From Hyphomicrobiales bacterium 4NK60-0047b (GTDB lineage: Bacteria; Pseudomonadota; Alphaproteobacteria; Rhizobiales; HXMU1428-3): a stretch of 64,000 bases of DNA. Shown here one piece after another: positions 55,482 through 63,893 of the stretch; the first letter of the stretch is position 1; each line of letters opens with the position of its first letter. The notes beneath the pieces are model-generated. The model was not told the origin of the DNA, did not search any database, and was given only the letters and a program-made list of their open reading frames with translations. The translations under genes and the position numbers were made by a program. The DNA is taken from positions 124,001 through 188,000 of the forward strand of contig BAABWY010000007.1 of assembly GCA_040367435.1 (NCBI GenBank), given 5' to 3'.

Positions 55482-56522
55482 ATGGATCCACTAACTCAAG
55501 GTGTACTGGGTGCCGCATTGCCGCAATCGACATGCGCGAAATCTGCGAAATACTCCACCCATGACAAATACTCGGTTGTTCTCTCTGGCTTATTGGGTAT
55601 GGTTGGTGGTATGGCGGCGGACCTCGATGTCCTGATTTATTCAAAAACTGATCCGCTACTGTTTCTTACATATCATAGACAATTTACACATTCTCTCATT
55701 TTTATACCGTTTGGCGGGTTCATAGTAGCGCTGTTAGTGCACGGAATTTTGGGGCAGCGGTGGCAGCTGCGTTTTTGGCAAACAGTAATTTTTTGTTCCC
55801 TTGGCTACGCGACTCATGCGTTTTTAGATACGGCGACTTCATACGGTACGATGCTGCTTTGGCCATTCGATGAAACGCGCTATTCTTGGCGTATAATTTC
55901 CATCATAGACCCACTTTTCACATTACCATTGGGACTATTCGTCGTGGTAGCTGCGGTGCGTAACAATGTGGTTTTTGCCCGCCTTGGCCTGATCTGGGCA
56001 CTGATTTATTTAGGTGCAGGCTGGTGGCAACATCAGAGCGCGCGTGAAATCGCTACGGTTTTGGCGACGCAGAGAGGACATGTGCCGCTTCGACTTGAGG
56101 TAAAGCCCAGCTTTGGGAACATCCTTGTTTGGAAGAGTGTTTATGAAACCGAAGGTGAATTTTTTATCGATGCTATGCGGGTTGGTATAGCGCCAAGAGT
56201 ATACGAAGGGACATCCGTATCAAAACTAAACGCCCAAGAGGATTTCCCCTGGCTTGGAAATGACACCCAGCAGGCCAGGGACGTAAGGCGGTTTACTCTT
56301 TTTAGTAATGGCTTTGCTGCGCTTGATCCGAAAAATTCAAATCGCATTATTGATGTGCGCTATTCCTTTGTTCCGAATGAACTCAATGCAGTGTTTTCAA
56401 TTGAATTAAGCCCTGAAGCAGAACGAGATGAACATGTGCGATATCAAACTCACCGTGAACAGGCGCGTGAAAAATTTGGACGGCTTTGGCGCATGATCAT
56501 TGAGCCCTCACCTAAACGATAA
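55482..56522 (+). CDS. YdjM/YbcI-type membrane metal-dependent hydrolase family protein
   Basis: 346 residues. The N-terminal MDPLTQGVLGAALPQ, then GMVGGMAADLDVLIY and HRQFTHSLIFIPF with paired His/Asp, match the DUF457 family; four or five membrane segments span residues 35-190. The C-terminal 150 residues are soluble and beta-rich. The family is called a hydrolase from its metal motif, but a reaction has not been shown to my knowledge. It stands alone after an L element. Confidence 0.85.
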   Translation: MDPLTQGVLGAALPQSTCAKSAKYSTHDKYSVVLSGLLGMVGGMAADLDVLIYSKTDPLLFLTYHRQFTHSLIFIPFGGFIVALLVHGILGQRWQLRFWQTVIFCSLGYATHAFLDTATSYGTMLLWPFDETRYSWRIISIIDPLFTLPLGLFVVVAAVRNNVVFARLGLIWALIYLGAGWWQHQSAREIATVLATQRGHVPLRLEVKPSFGNILVWKSVYETEGEFFIDAMRVGIAPRVYEGTSVSKLNAQEDFPWLGNDTQQARDVRRFTLFSNGFAALDPKNSNRIIDVRYSFVPNELNAVFSIELSPEAERDEHVRYQTHREQAREKFGRLWRMIIEPSPKR

Positions 56523-56529
56523 CCTTACC

Positions 56530-56602
56530 AGGTACGCTTTAGTTGCCCACATGCAACCGCTTCTTTTAGTGGCACTTTAGTTGCCCACAAGCAACCGCGC
56601 TA
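56530..56602. repeat. Two S hairpins
   Basis: About 56531-56562 and 56567-56601, arms GTTGC/GCAAC, loops CCACAT and CCACAA, the second reaching the stop codon of the next gene. Confidence 0.8.
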
Positions 56603-59086
56603 TTACCCTTTGTCTGTGCCGTCTTTTTCTGTGTTGTCGTTGGTTGTGTCTGCGATGATTTCTTTTAGGTTCTCATTTACGGCTTCTGACTTTTCATTGG
56701 AAGTTGTCTCTTGGGGCTCATTGTTGCTTGCTTCTATTTCCGTCGCTTCTTCATCTGTAGCTTGGTTTTCACCGTTTTCATTTGCGCCATAGAGCTTTTC
56801 TTTTAGCATTTGAGCAGCTTGCCAGATTGATGTTTTTTCTTCACTACGTGTTACTAACGGGACTGATGGAACTGCTTCTTCAGTTTCTTGTGGGTCTATT
56901 TCATCAGTCGTTTTATTCGTTGATTTCAGGTTTAAACCGAGTGATTTCTTTTCTGGTCCATTTTTCTTAAAGGCGGTTCTCACCTCTCCTTTATTTATAA
57001 TGGCGCCTTTTGGTGCTTGACCAAACTGATTAAGGTCGAAGCCTTTTTGAATGTTTTGCAGCTTATTCTCAGGCGTATTTTTTCGGGCGATCGGTTTTGG
57101 TTTTTTAACGGCCGGTTTGTTAAATTGATCCCAGAGATAAACTTGACGAGCCAGGTTTTGATAGAAGGTTTCTTCTATGTGATAGGCAGAGGGGTTTACG
57201 CTATCTAACTTAATATTATCGCCTGCAATTGTAAGCACTTTGGTGACATATTGTTTTTCTTCCTTCAGCAGGTTTTTCAAATCGATCACTGCTAAGTAAC
57301 CCTTTTCAGGTGAGGGACCGCTGATCGAACGGAAGAATATTTTCTTGGTTCGAATGTCTTCCGGTTCGTGACCGTAAATCTCTGTGGACATGCCGAGGCC
57401 ATATTTCATTACATCAGCCGGGCTGCCTGTGTTTTCATAAGACGCGGTTTTTGCACCGATTAAGCCTGCGATAAAGACCAGGCTATCAATGGCGATGGCT
57501 AGACCCAAGGCTAGATAAGCAAGCCAGTTGCCATCAGAAAAGGCATTTAATGTGACGACAAAGTTTTTCGCTTTATCATCTCGGTTTAGATCAATACGGC
57601 TAAGAATATTCCTGAATGAGTTTGCATCTTTTTCAGGTAAGCCTGACCCTTGAATACAGCGCTGGCCTAATTTTAAAAGGCTGTCAATTTTAGTGGAACG
57701 ACGGCCTTTTCCGATAGCACATTTGTTCTCTAAAGATTCTTGTGCACCTTGTAATGTAAAAATTCTAGCCGCAACTGTTGCTGTGGCAGCACCTGGTTCA
57801 CAAGAGATTGCGCGAATTTGCGATGCGATTTTGGGTACTTCTATTAACGCATTATGTAAGTTCGTACAGTTCTTTTGGATATTTAAAAACGTTGTTTGAT
57901 TGGGCTCTTGCTGGAACCTATCTCTTGCAGCATCTAAACTATCAATACTGGCTGTTGCCGATAGATCTTCAACTATGTTGGCTGACTGGCGTTTGGTTTG
58001 TGCATCAATGAATTGCTTGGCTACAGAGGCTTTGCCTTCAATTTTTGCCACCTCGCCGTTGATGAGTTCAAGCTCTTGGGTCAGTTTGGCGACTTTTTCA
58101 TCTAACTTTTCAAGCCTTGTGGACGCCAGATCTTTTTGGGTATTTATAACATCTCGCTCAGCTTTGATACGACGCTCTTCTTTTTTTATCGCTCTGAATT
58201 TTGGCCCTTCACCTTCACGGCCTGTGGTACCGATCCCTTTAGATTCTTTCTGGGCTTCTGCTAATTTGATGTCCAACTGGCGCTGTTTTTCTCGCAATTG
58301 TTGTCGTAGCTGATCAACTTCAGCACTTAGACCTGGTCTGTCTGCTTGGAGGCGGGAGATGCTTTGTTCTATCTTTAATTGCTGTGCTTTGAACCCAGCT
58401 TTTTGTCCTTTGGCCTGAGCTAACGTTTCTTGATGACCGGCAATTTCAGCTTGCTCACCACGAAGTTTATTTAGCAACTGTTGCTCTACCAATTCAGGAG
58501 CTGAGCGGGCAATTTTTCCCATTTGATCAAGACGGTCATTGTAGTTTTTCCAGCCTGCTGTACCGACTAAAGTATCGATCGCCTCAAATTTACGTTGTTC
58601 AACCCGTTTTTTCAAATCTGTTAAGACACCACTGACCTGATTTTGCGCTCTGATTTCACCGGCACGTTGGCGCTCTTCATTTGAGAAAATTGAGCTGAAC
58701 AAACTATCAAATGAGAAAAAAACGGAAATGGCCATGGCAAAGAAAAAGACAGCCCAAATCATCCAGACTTTAAAAAACGAAAGCGGCCCCATAATTGCGT
58801 GAACCAGCAGGTTTTTTTGTTCCTTACCATCATTTTTATTTTTAACTGGAACGAGAGTTTCACCGATCATCCAGGCGCTCACTAACATGATGCCCTGAAC
58901 ACCAAAAGTGATAAGAAAACAGAGCACGGGTGAGCGGGTGAAGTTTGTCATTCCTTCAAAGGTTGTCCAACCTGAGGCTAATGAGAGGGCTAAGCTGGTT
59001 AGCCCCATGAGGAACAAACGCTCATTTGTCAAAGCCGTTCGCATCAAGCCACCAAAAACCATTGCTGGTGCGCGCAATAAAGACAT
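56603..59086 (-). CDS. Membrane-anchored coiled-coil protein of unknown function
   Basis: 827 residues. Three membrane segments (about 25-45, 54-76, 105-128) lead into a long coiled-coil region (about 135-380, rich in Gln, Glu, Lys and Arg) with a cysteine-containing stretch at about 405-490. A fourth membrane segment (about 525-550, LAYLALGLAIAIDSLVFIAGLI) leads to a C-terminal domain and a long acidic low-complexity tail. With four segments, the coiled coil is on the opposite side from the tail only if segment 3 reverses it, so topology needs testing. It resembles no named family that I can confirm; DUF4407-like proteins have a similar plan. Downstream of the Hsp70-like gene on the same strand. 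Confidence 0.75.
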   Translation of the reverse strand: MSLLRAPAMVFGGLMRTALTNERLFLMGLTSLALSLASGWTTFEGMTNFTRSPVLCFLITFGVQGIMLVSAWMIGETLVPVKNKNDGKEQKNLLVHAIMGPLSFFKVWMIWAVFFFAMAISVFFSFDSLFSSIFSNEERQRAGEIRAQNQVSGVLTDLKKRVEQRKFEAIDTLVGTAGWKNYNDRLDQMGKIARSAPELVEQQLLNKLRGEQAEIAGHQETLAQAKGQKAGFKAQQLKIEQSISRLQADRPGLSAEVDQLRQQLREKQRQLDIKLAEAQKESKGIGTTGREGEGPKFRAIKKEERRIKAERDVINTQKDLASTRLEKLDEKVAKLTQELELINGEVAKIEGKASVAKQFIDAQTKRQSANIVEDLSATASIDSLDAARDRFQQEPNQTTFLNIQKNCTNLHNALIEVPKIASQIRAISCEPGAATATVAARIFTLQGAQESLENKCAIGKGRRSTKIDSLLKLGQRCIQGSGLPEKDANSFRNILSRIDLNRDDKAKNFVVTLNAFSDGNWLAYLALGLAIAIDSLVFIAGLIGAKTASYENTGSPADVMKYGLGMSTEIYGHEPEDIRTKKIFFRSISGPSPEKGYLAVIDLKNLLKEEKQYVTKVLTIAGDNIKLDSVNPSAYHIEETFYQNLARQVYLWDQFNKPAVKKPKPIARKNTPENKLQNIQKGFDLNQFGQAPKGAIINKGEVRTAFKKNGPEKKSLGLNLKSTNKTTDEIDPQETEEAVPSVPLVTRSEEKTSIWQAAQMLKEKLYGANENGENQATDEEATEIEASNNEPQETTSNEKSEAVNENLKEIIADTTNDNTEKDGTDKG

Positions 59087-59255
59087 TTAGACGAAACCCC
59101 CGGTATATACTTTTTTACAAGCTGTTGGAATTATTTGTTGTTTCTTTGATAAGCAACAAAGTTCCTTTGTGACTATAACATTAGTAGCTGATTGTTGATA
59201 TGAAAGCTTTGAAATTTTACGCTTTTAGGTCGTTAATAAGATTATTAACGGTTTT

Positions 59256-59340
59256 TTTTCTCTCTCACGGGCAATGGCGGCAGAGCTGCCGCCCTACGAG
59301 GTGCAACGCTAAGCGTTGACGGCCTGCGGCCTACGTTTTT
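59256..59340 (+). repeat. Variant L element
   Basis: Uninterrupted form of the variant: CTCTCACGGGC, stem GGCGGCA/TGCCGCC, CAACGC/GCGTTG and ACGGCCTGCGGCC. It lets the insertions at 28443 and 53336 be recognised. Confidence 0.8.
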
Positions 59341-59361
59341 AGCCCTCAGTTGATAAATGAT

Positions 59362-59516
59362 TTTTACTCTCACGGGCTCTTCCAAGCGCTTATGGCACTT
59401 GGGCCCTCCGAGAGGCGGCACTAGACGCCGGGCAGCTTTTCTGGACTTCAGATGCCTACATAGCATCTACCTAACTGCCATCTCCTAACGCCGAAAAGGC
59501 GTCACTCCTTCTTCGT
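59362..59516 (+). repeat. L element with S insertion in its third stem
   Basis: First stem CCAAGCGC/GCACTTGG. The third stem GGCAG/CTGCC is opened by a T-rich-led S hairpin at about 59436-59472 (GATGC/GCATC). Fourth stem AACGCC/GGCGT, end CTCCTTCTTCG. Confidence 0.85.
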
Positions 59517-59610
59517 GTAGTAACTTTCTATTTTTTCCCAGGGTAAATTCTTTGGCTAACGCATGTTGCATTTTTATGAATTCATAAAAGCTGCTTCTCA
59601 AACCTCATTT

Positions 59611-59816
59611 ACGAAGAAGGGAGTGCTCTTCTTCGGAGCACGGACATGACGCCAGCGCTGTTGCTAGTGGGCAACCTAAAGCGCAGATAAAATGCGTCCG
59701 GCGTACAAGGCCTGCCCGAACGGAGCGAAGCCAGTACGGAAAAGCTGATCGCAAGAAAAACGCCGCCCCGTTGGAGGGCTTTTCGCCTTTTCGGCGAAAA
59801 AATAGCCCGTGAGACA
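59611..59816 (-). repeat. L element in reverse orientation with S and R insertions
   Basis: The only full L element on the minus strand. It carries an R element in the second stem and an S hairpin (GGTTGC/GCAAC) in the third (GGACGC/GGCGTC). Confidence 0.85.
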
Positions 59817-59856
59817 AAACAGAGCATTTCGTGAATTCAAACAAAAGCAACGCGCT

Positions 59857-62800
59857 TTAGAACGTTGAACGGGTGAGGCCGGTGCTGACCCAAAAGGTTT
59901 TTTCGCCGATGGTGAGTTGGGCTTCTTCTTTTTTCAAGGTTTTATAGACCCAGCTTTGTCCTTCAGATGTTTCTTCACTTCCGGAGCTTTCAGGTGTCTC
60001 AACCGGCATGTTTAATAGGGTTTGATAACAAAGGTCCAGGTAGGCCTGCCATTCGGCTGCGGCAACTGACCATTGATCGGCTGTAGCTCTATCCAGATCA
60101 TCCAGATAGGTTTGGCAATAAACAGCTTTTGGATCTTCGTTTAACAAACTTCCAAAGCCTGGCAATGTTTCTATTAATTGTACAGATGAGATATTTTTCT
60201 GTAGCAGACCTTCTGTGCTTGCTGTTTCAATAACTATCAGTTTGCCGTTTTCAGCTACCGAAATCATGTCATTTTCTTCTTCGCTCTCATTAGATAACGG
60301 CACAAGAATAACATTTGGTGACTGTTTGATCATTGGGACTTTATTTTGATGATGAAACACCTCCAAAGCCCCTAGAGAGATGGCTGATTTTGCCTCTCTA
60401 TAATCTTCAGGTAGGGGAAGCAAACGGAACTCTAAATTTTTTGCTGTTGTCTCAACTAATTTTCTAAAGGGAGCGAAAAGAGATGCCCCCCCAGAGACTG
60501 AGAAAAGTCGCTCTACTCTTTGACCGGCTTTGGGTAGAACTTGTTCTATTGATCTGGGTAGAAGCTCAGCTACAAAGGCAAGATATGTTGATAAGGGACC
60601 TACCCTTTGAGCCAACGCATCAACTTCTAACCTTAACTCAATGTGCCATTCTTTTGTGCCTTCGCGTCCGTCTTCTGAACTTAGGCAGACTAATTGTTCA
60701 CCGCGCAAGCCATGCCACAGGCTAATAGGCTCTCCTTGCGGATCTATTGATGCGCCAAGAGTTAAAGGTAAACTTGTTTGTTCATCACTGCACCCAATAA
60801 CGATATGCAAATCATTTCCAGCCTGATCTTTAACGTTTCCTGACTGATATAGTGCCTGTCTTAAATTTTTTAAAAATTGATTGTGCCCAAATGCCGTTTC
60901 TGTTTCTTCTTTTTCTGCTGAAATGGCATCCTCAATGCTTGAAGGAAGGTCAACTTGTTTTAAAACTTGCGCTCCAGCGCCAAGTGCTGTCTCTAAAATC
61001 TGTGCAATTTCTTTCGTTAGTGCCAGCTCAAGAGTTCTTGCTCCTAAGGGCAGCTCTATCTGACCGTGGACAATTTCAACTAACGCATTGTTTTCCCCAA
61101 CCCAGCCGCTTTGCGCGCATAAAGCTGCATGACTTGTTCCTATATCTATATGTATTTGTTGAATTTTTTTTGCTCTAGCTGGTTGATCACGCTCTGCCAT
61201 TTCCTTTAATGCATGATAGCTTGACGCAGTGACCTCATCTATTAAGGCAACATTGTTCTTTAACTGATCAGGACCGGTGAGACCGAGCAATTCCGCCATT
61301 GGTCCCATTCCTAAGAAGCTACCTTGCTCATATTTCGCAAGTGTTGACGCACCGGCTAATCTATATCGCCTTTTGCCAGTTTCAGACAGATTTGAAGAAT
61401 GGCTGAGTGTTAAAAGCACTTCTTTTTTTAGTTTTGCCGTTTTTTGTTTTTCATCACTTTCAAGCAATCGTTTTTGTGAATTTAAATATGTCCCATAAAA
61501 ATTGTATAATTCATCTAGCACATCAGACATCAGCCAACTTGCATTTAGAGATGATGTTAGACCTGTTTTAAAATGCTCCGTCTCTAGTGGAGTCGTCTCG
61601 TCTTCTGTTTTGTTTTCTTCATTTTGCATACGTGTTGCAGTGAGAAAAAGTGGGGGTGCTGACTTTGTTTTTACACCTTCTGTACTATCTCCAGAGTGCA
61701 ATCCGTTTGATGGTGGGATTTCACTATTGCTGACTTGAGAAAAAACCCGTTTTAAATTTAATTTTTCGCCTGCACTTATCTTTTTGGGAGGCAGAGCTAA
61801 ATCATAACTGCGCTGTAATTTCGTCAATCGCGTCTCTATGGCTGATTTCTGCCACCCAGATTTAGAAAAAGAAATACTCAATGGATGTTGTTTTGTACGC
61901 CAATTTTGCTCATCTAATTGACTCTCAGCAACGGCGCTATCAAGACGGCCAGATAAAGACACTTTTGAGGGAATAAATGCTTCATCCAAGTAATGATGCT
62001 CGGTGATTTTCCCTAAAGGCAGGCTGATAATTTGATCTGCTTCACTATTGAGATTAATCGCGGCCACAGCGATGGATTTTGAACCGATATCAATCGATAA
62101 AGCCTGACTGTAAGATTTTTCTACTTGCTTAATATTGATTTTAAAAGTTTCTGTTTTCTGTTTATCTGGCCAAAAACACTTCAATTTAAACTCTGATTTT
62201 TGTAGCTTTTGTTTTTTATTGAGCGCGATTTGGTTGAGTAATATGAGCTGATGTTGTTGATTACTCATTTCTGTGACTTCAGGTTTTACATTATAAAACT
62301 CTGCATCTTTTTTAGACGGCGTAAGTGCAATATTTACAGGACCTTCACTAAGCCCAAAGCCAAAATACTGAATGGAGAGAAACTGACTAGACGGGCAGTG
62401 TATCTTTGGAACACTAAGAGTTAATTCACCAGCTAAACTATCTTCCTGCCAAAAGGCTTTTTCTCGATTTACTGGTAATAACAGCGGGGCTGACACAGCT
62501 GATCCATCTGCAATGATCAGCCAATCATCTCCAGAAAATTGTATAGCAAACTGACATTCCACTTGGATATTACCACCAGGCTCAGGGATCAATAACTCGA
62601 CGATCCCTCTTAGAGGTTGGTTATTGTGAGCCGCTCTAATTTCCGCCATTTCCAACCAAAAAGGATCGTTTAATGGTGCTTTTAAACTGATTGTCCAAGG
62701 ACCTCTTTTTTCTTTTGGAGCTGATGGCAAGAGAGGACCAAAAGCTTTTGAACCTTTTGGGAATTTTTTATTTTGAGCATGAGGGAATGCTTTGTAGAGC

Positions 62801-63513
62801 TCTTCGTAATGATGCTCATCTTCTATATATTCACTTGGAACTTCTGTAGCCCCCTCATATATATGCAATCTTTCAATGATGCTGTTTCGAATTGGTTGCC
62901 AGGTATCTGATAGTTTTACTGTGCAAAGAAGTAATCGTTTATCCGAACGCGGATCCAAGGGCCCCAGGTTAGATTTAACGGTTGCCTGGACTAAATCAAA
63001 CCGCCCTTCAGAGCCGCAATGATTTGGAAATGATAAATGTTTGTTTGTACCATTTTTGGGCGATTCAAAAATTAATGGCTCAAGACTTAGAGAACATTTT
63101 GCCTTTGGGCCATAGTAGAGCTGAACTTCGATGCTCATCACACCCTGGTCATCTCTCGCACAGCTTTCATCATTTTGGTCTAGTTCAGTGATTTCAACTT
63201 CAAGATAAAATTTATTTTTTAGAGAAAATGTTTCTATTTGTTCTCTTAGAACGGCTTGGTTGGTAAATAGCTTAGCTTCAGTCGCCTGGCCATTTTCTTC
63301 CCTTGTTAGCTCGCGTCCAGCTGCTGCATGTTCTGTGAACCAAGTGAGTAAGCTTAGCGGCACCTTATAGGGTTTTTCATTTCGGCCGGGGCGTAACCTA
63401 ATTTCCTGAATGCGTAAAGCTACGCTTCTCGCATGTTCAAACGAAACTGATGCCAGATATTCGTGCTCGCCTGGACTGGCAAGATTAATATGAGCCGAAA
63501 TTTTTTTTACCAT
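59857..63513 (-). CDS. Large protein with Hsp70/actin-like ATPase core
   Basis: 1218 residues, no signal and no membrane segment. The first 460 residues are beta-rich and unlike anything I can name. The actin/Hsp70 ATPase motifs follow: phosphate-1 SIDIGSKSIAVAAIN (about 473-487), phosphate-2 HIDIGTSHAAL (about 788-798) and the adenosine-type SVSGGAS (about 1005-1011). The spacing between motifs is larger than in DnaK because of insertions. SrfB-type virulence-associated proteins are the nearest idea I have, unproven. The start codon lies inside a 12-bp inverted repeat, with GAGG 5 nt upstream in the same arm. Confidence 0.8.
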   Translation of the reverse strand: MVKKISAHINLASPGEHEYLASVSFEHARSVALRIQEIRLRPGRNEKPYKVPLSLLTWFTEHAAAGRELTREENGQATEAKLFTNQAVLREQIETFSLKNKFYLEVEITELDQNDESCARDDQGVMSIEVQLYYGPKAKCSLSLEPLIFESPKNGTNKHLSFPNHCGSEGRFDLVQATVKSNLGPLDPRSDKRLLLCTVKLSDTWQPIRNSIIERLHIYEGATEVPSEYIEDEHHYEELYKAFPHAQNKKFPKGSKAFGPLLPSAPKEKRGPWTISLKAPLNDPFWLEMAEIRAAHNNQPLRGIVELLIPEPGGNIQVECQFAIQFSGDDWLIIADGSAVSAPLLLPVNREKAFWQEDSLAGELTLSVPKIHCPSSQFLSIQYFGFGLSEGPVNIALTPSKKDAEFYNVKPEVTEMSNQQHQLILLNQIALNKKQKLQKSEFKLKCFWPDKQKTETFKINIKQVEKSYSQALSIDIGSKSIAVAAINLNSEADQIISLPLGKITEHHYLDEAFIPSKVSLSGRLDSAVAESQLDEQNWRTKQHPLSISFSKSGWQKSAIETRLTKLQRSYDLALPPKKISAGEKLNLKRVFSQVSNSEIPPSNGLHSGDSTEGVKTKSAPPLFLTATRMQNEENKTEDETTPLETEHFKTGLTSSLNASWLMSDVLDELYNFYGTYLNSQKRLLESDEKQKTAKLKKEVLLTLSHSSNLSETGKRRYRLAGASTLAKYEQGSFLGMGPMAELLGLTGPDQLKNNVALIDEVTASSYHALKEMAERDQPARAKKIQQIHIDIGTSHAALCAQSGWVGENNALVEIVHGQIELPLGARTLELALTKEIAQILETALGAGAQVLKQVDLPSSIEDAISAEKEETETAFGHNQFLKNLRQALYQSGNVKDQAGNDLHIVIGCSDEQTSLPLTLGASIDPQGEPISLWHGLRGEQLVCLSSEDGREGTKEWHIELRLEVDALAQRVGPLSTYLAFVAELLPRSIEQVLPKAGQRVERLFSVSGGASLFAPFRKLVETTAKNLEFRLLPLPEDYREAKSAISLGALEVFHHQNKVPMIKQSPNVILVPLSNESEEENDMISVAENGKLIVIETASTEGLLQKNISSVQLIETLPGFGSLLNEDPKAVYCQTYLDDLDRATADQWSVAAAEWQAYLDLCYQTLLNMPVETPESSGSEETSEGQSWVYKTLKKEEAQLTIGEKTFWVSTGLTRSTF

Positions 63514-63546
63514 ATTGCCTCAAATAATCGATTATTGAGGCAATAT
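63512..63546 (-). promoter_or_regulatory. Palindrome enclosing the Shine-Dalgarno and start codon of the Hsp70-like gene
   Basis: Arms ATATTGCCTCAA (63512-63523) and TTGAGGCAATAT (63535-63546) are perfectly complementary around ATAATCGATTA, itself palindromic apart from one A. In the mRNA the GAGG and AUG would be base-paired. It could equally be a protein-binding operator. Confidence 0.7.
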
Positions 63547-63586
63547 ACAGACTTAATTTTTATTTGAACTGTTTTTTTAGGAGGTT

Positions 63587-63703
63587 TTTTCTCTCACGGG
63601 CTATTCAGCTGCTGAAGCAGCTGGCCCTCCGAGGGGCGGTGCTAGGCACCGGGCAAGCTAGCTTGCCATGTCCTGACGCCTAAGGGGCGTCACTCCTTCT
63701 TCG
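63587..63703 (+). repeat. L element
   Basis: Stems CAGCTGC/GCAGCTG, GGTGC/GCACC, GGGCAAGC/GCTTGCC and TGACGCC/GGCGTCA, end CTCCTTCTTCG; an intact copy. Confidence 0.9.
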
Positions 63704-63714
63704 TATAGCTTGAC

Positions 63715-63880
63715 TGATACTTTTCTTGCTATCAGCTTATTTGTGCGCGTAGGGCTCCGCTCAGGTTAATCTAGTGCGCCTGATACCATTTTATCTCCGC
63801 TTCCAGATGACTATATAGCATACGTGTTGGCGCACTGTCCCATTGCCCGAAGAGGGCAATGTTCATTCTCTGGATACTTA
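63715..63880 (+). repeat. Degenerate L/R material
   Basis: R-like sequence (CTATCAGCTTATTTGTGCGCG ... AGGTTAATC in pieces) followed by a stem ATTGCCC/GGGCAAT at about 63840-63861; decayed relative to other copies. Confidence 0.5.
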
Positions 63881-63893
63881 GCGAGCGGTTTTT

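Noticed and set aside
585-63703. CRISPR array suggested by many short repeats
   Set aside because: The repeats are dispersed, self-complementary and of variable sequence; there are no regular unique spacers and no cas genes.
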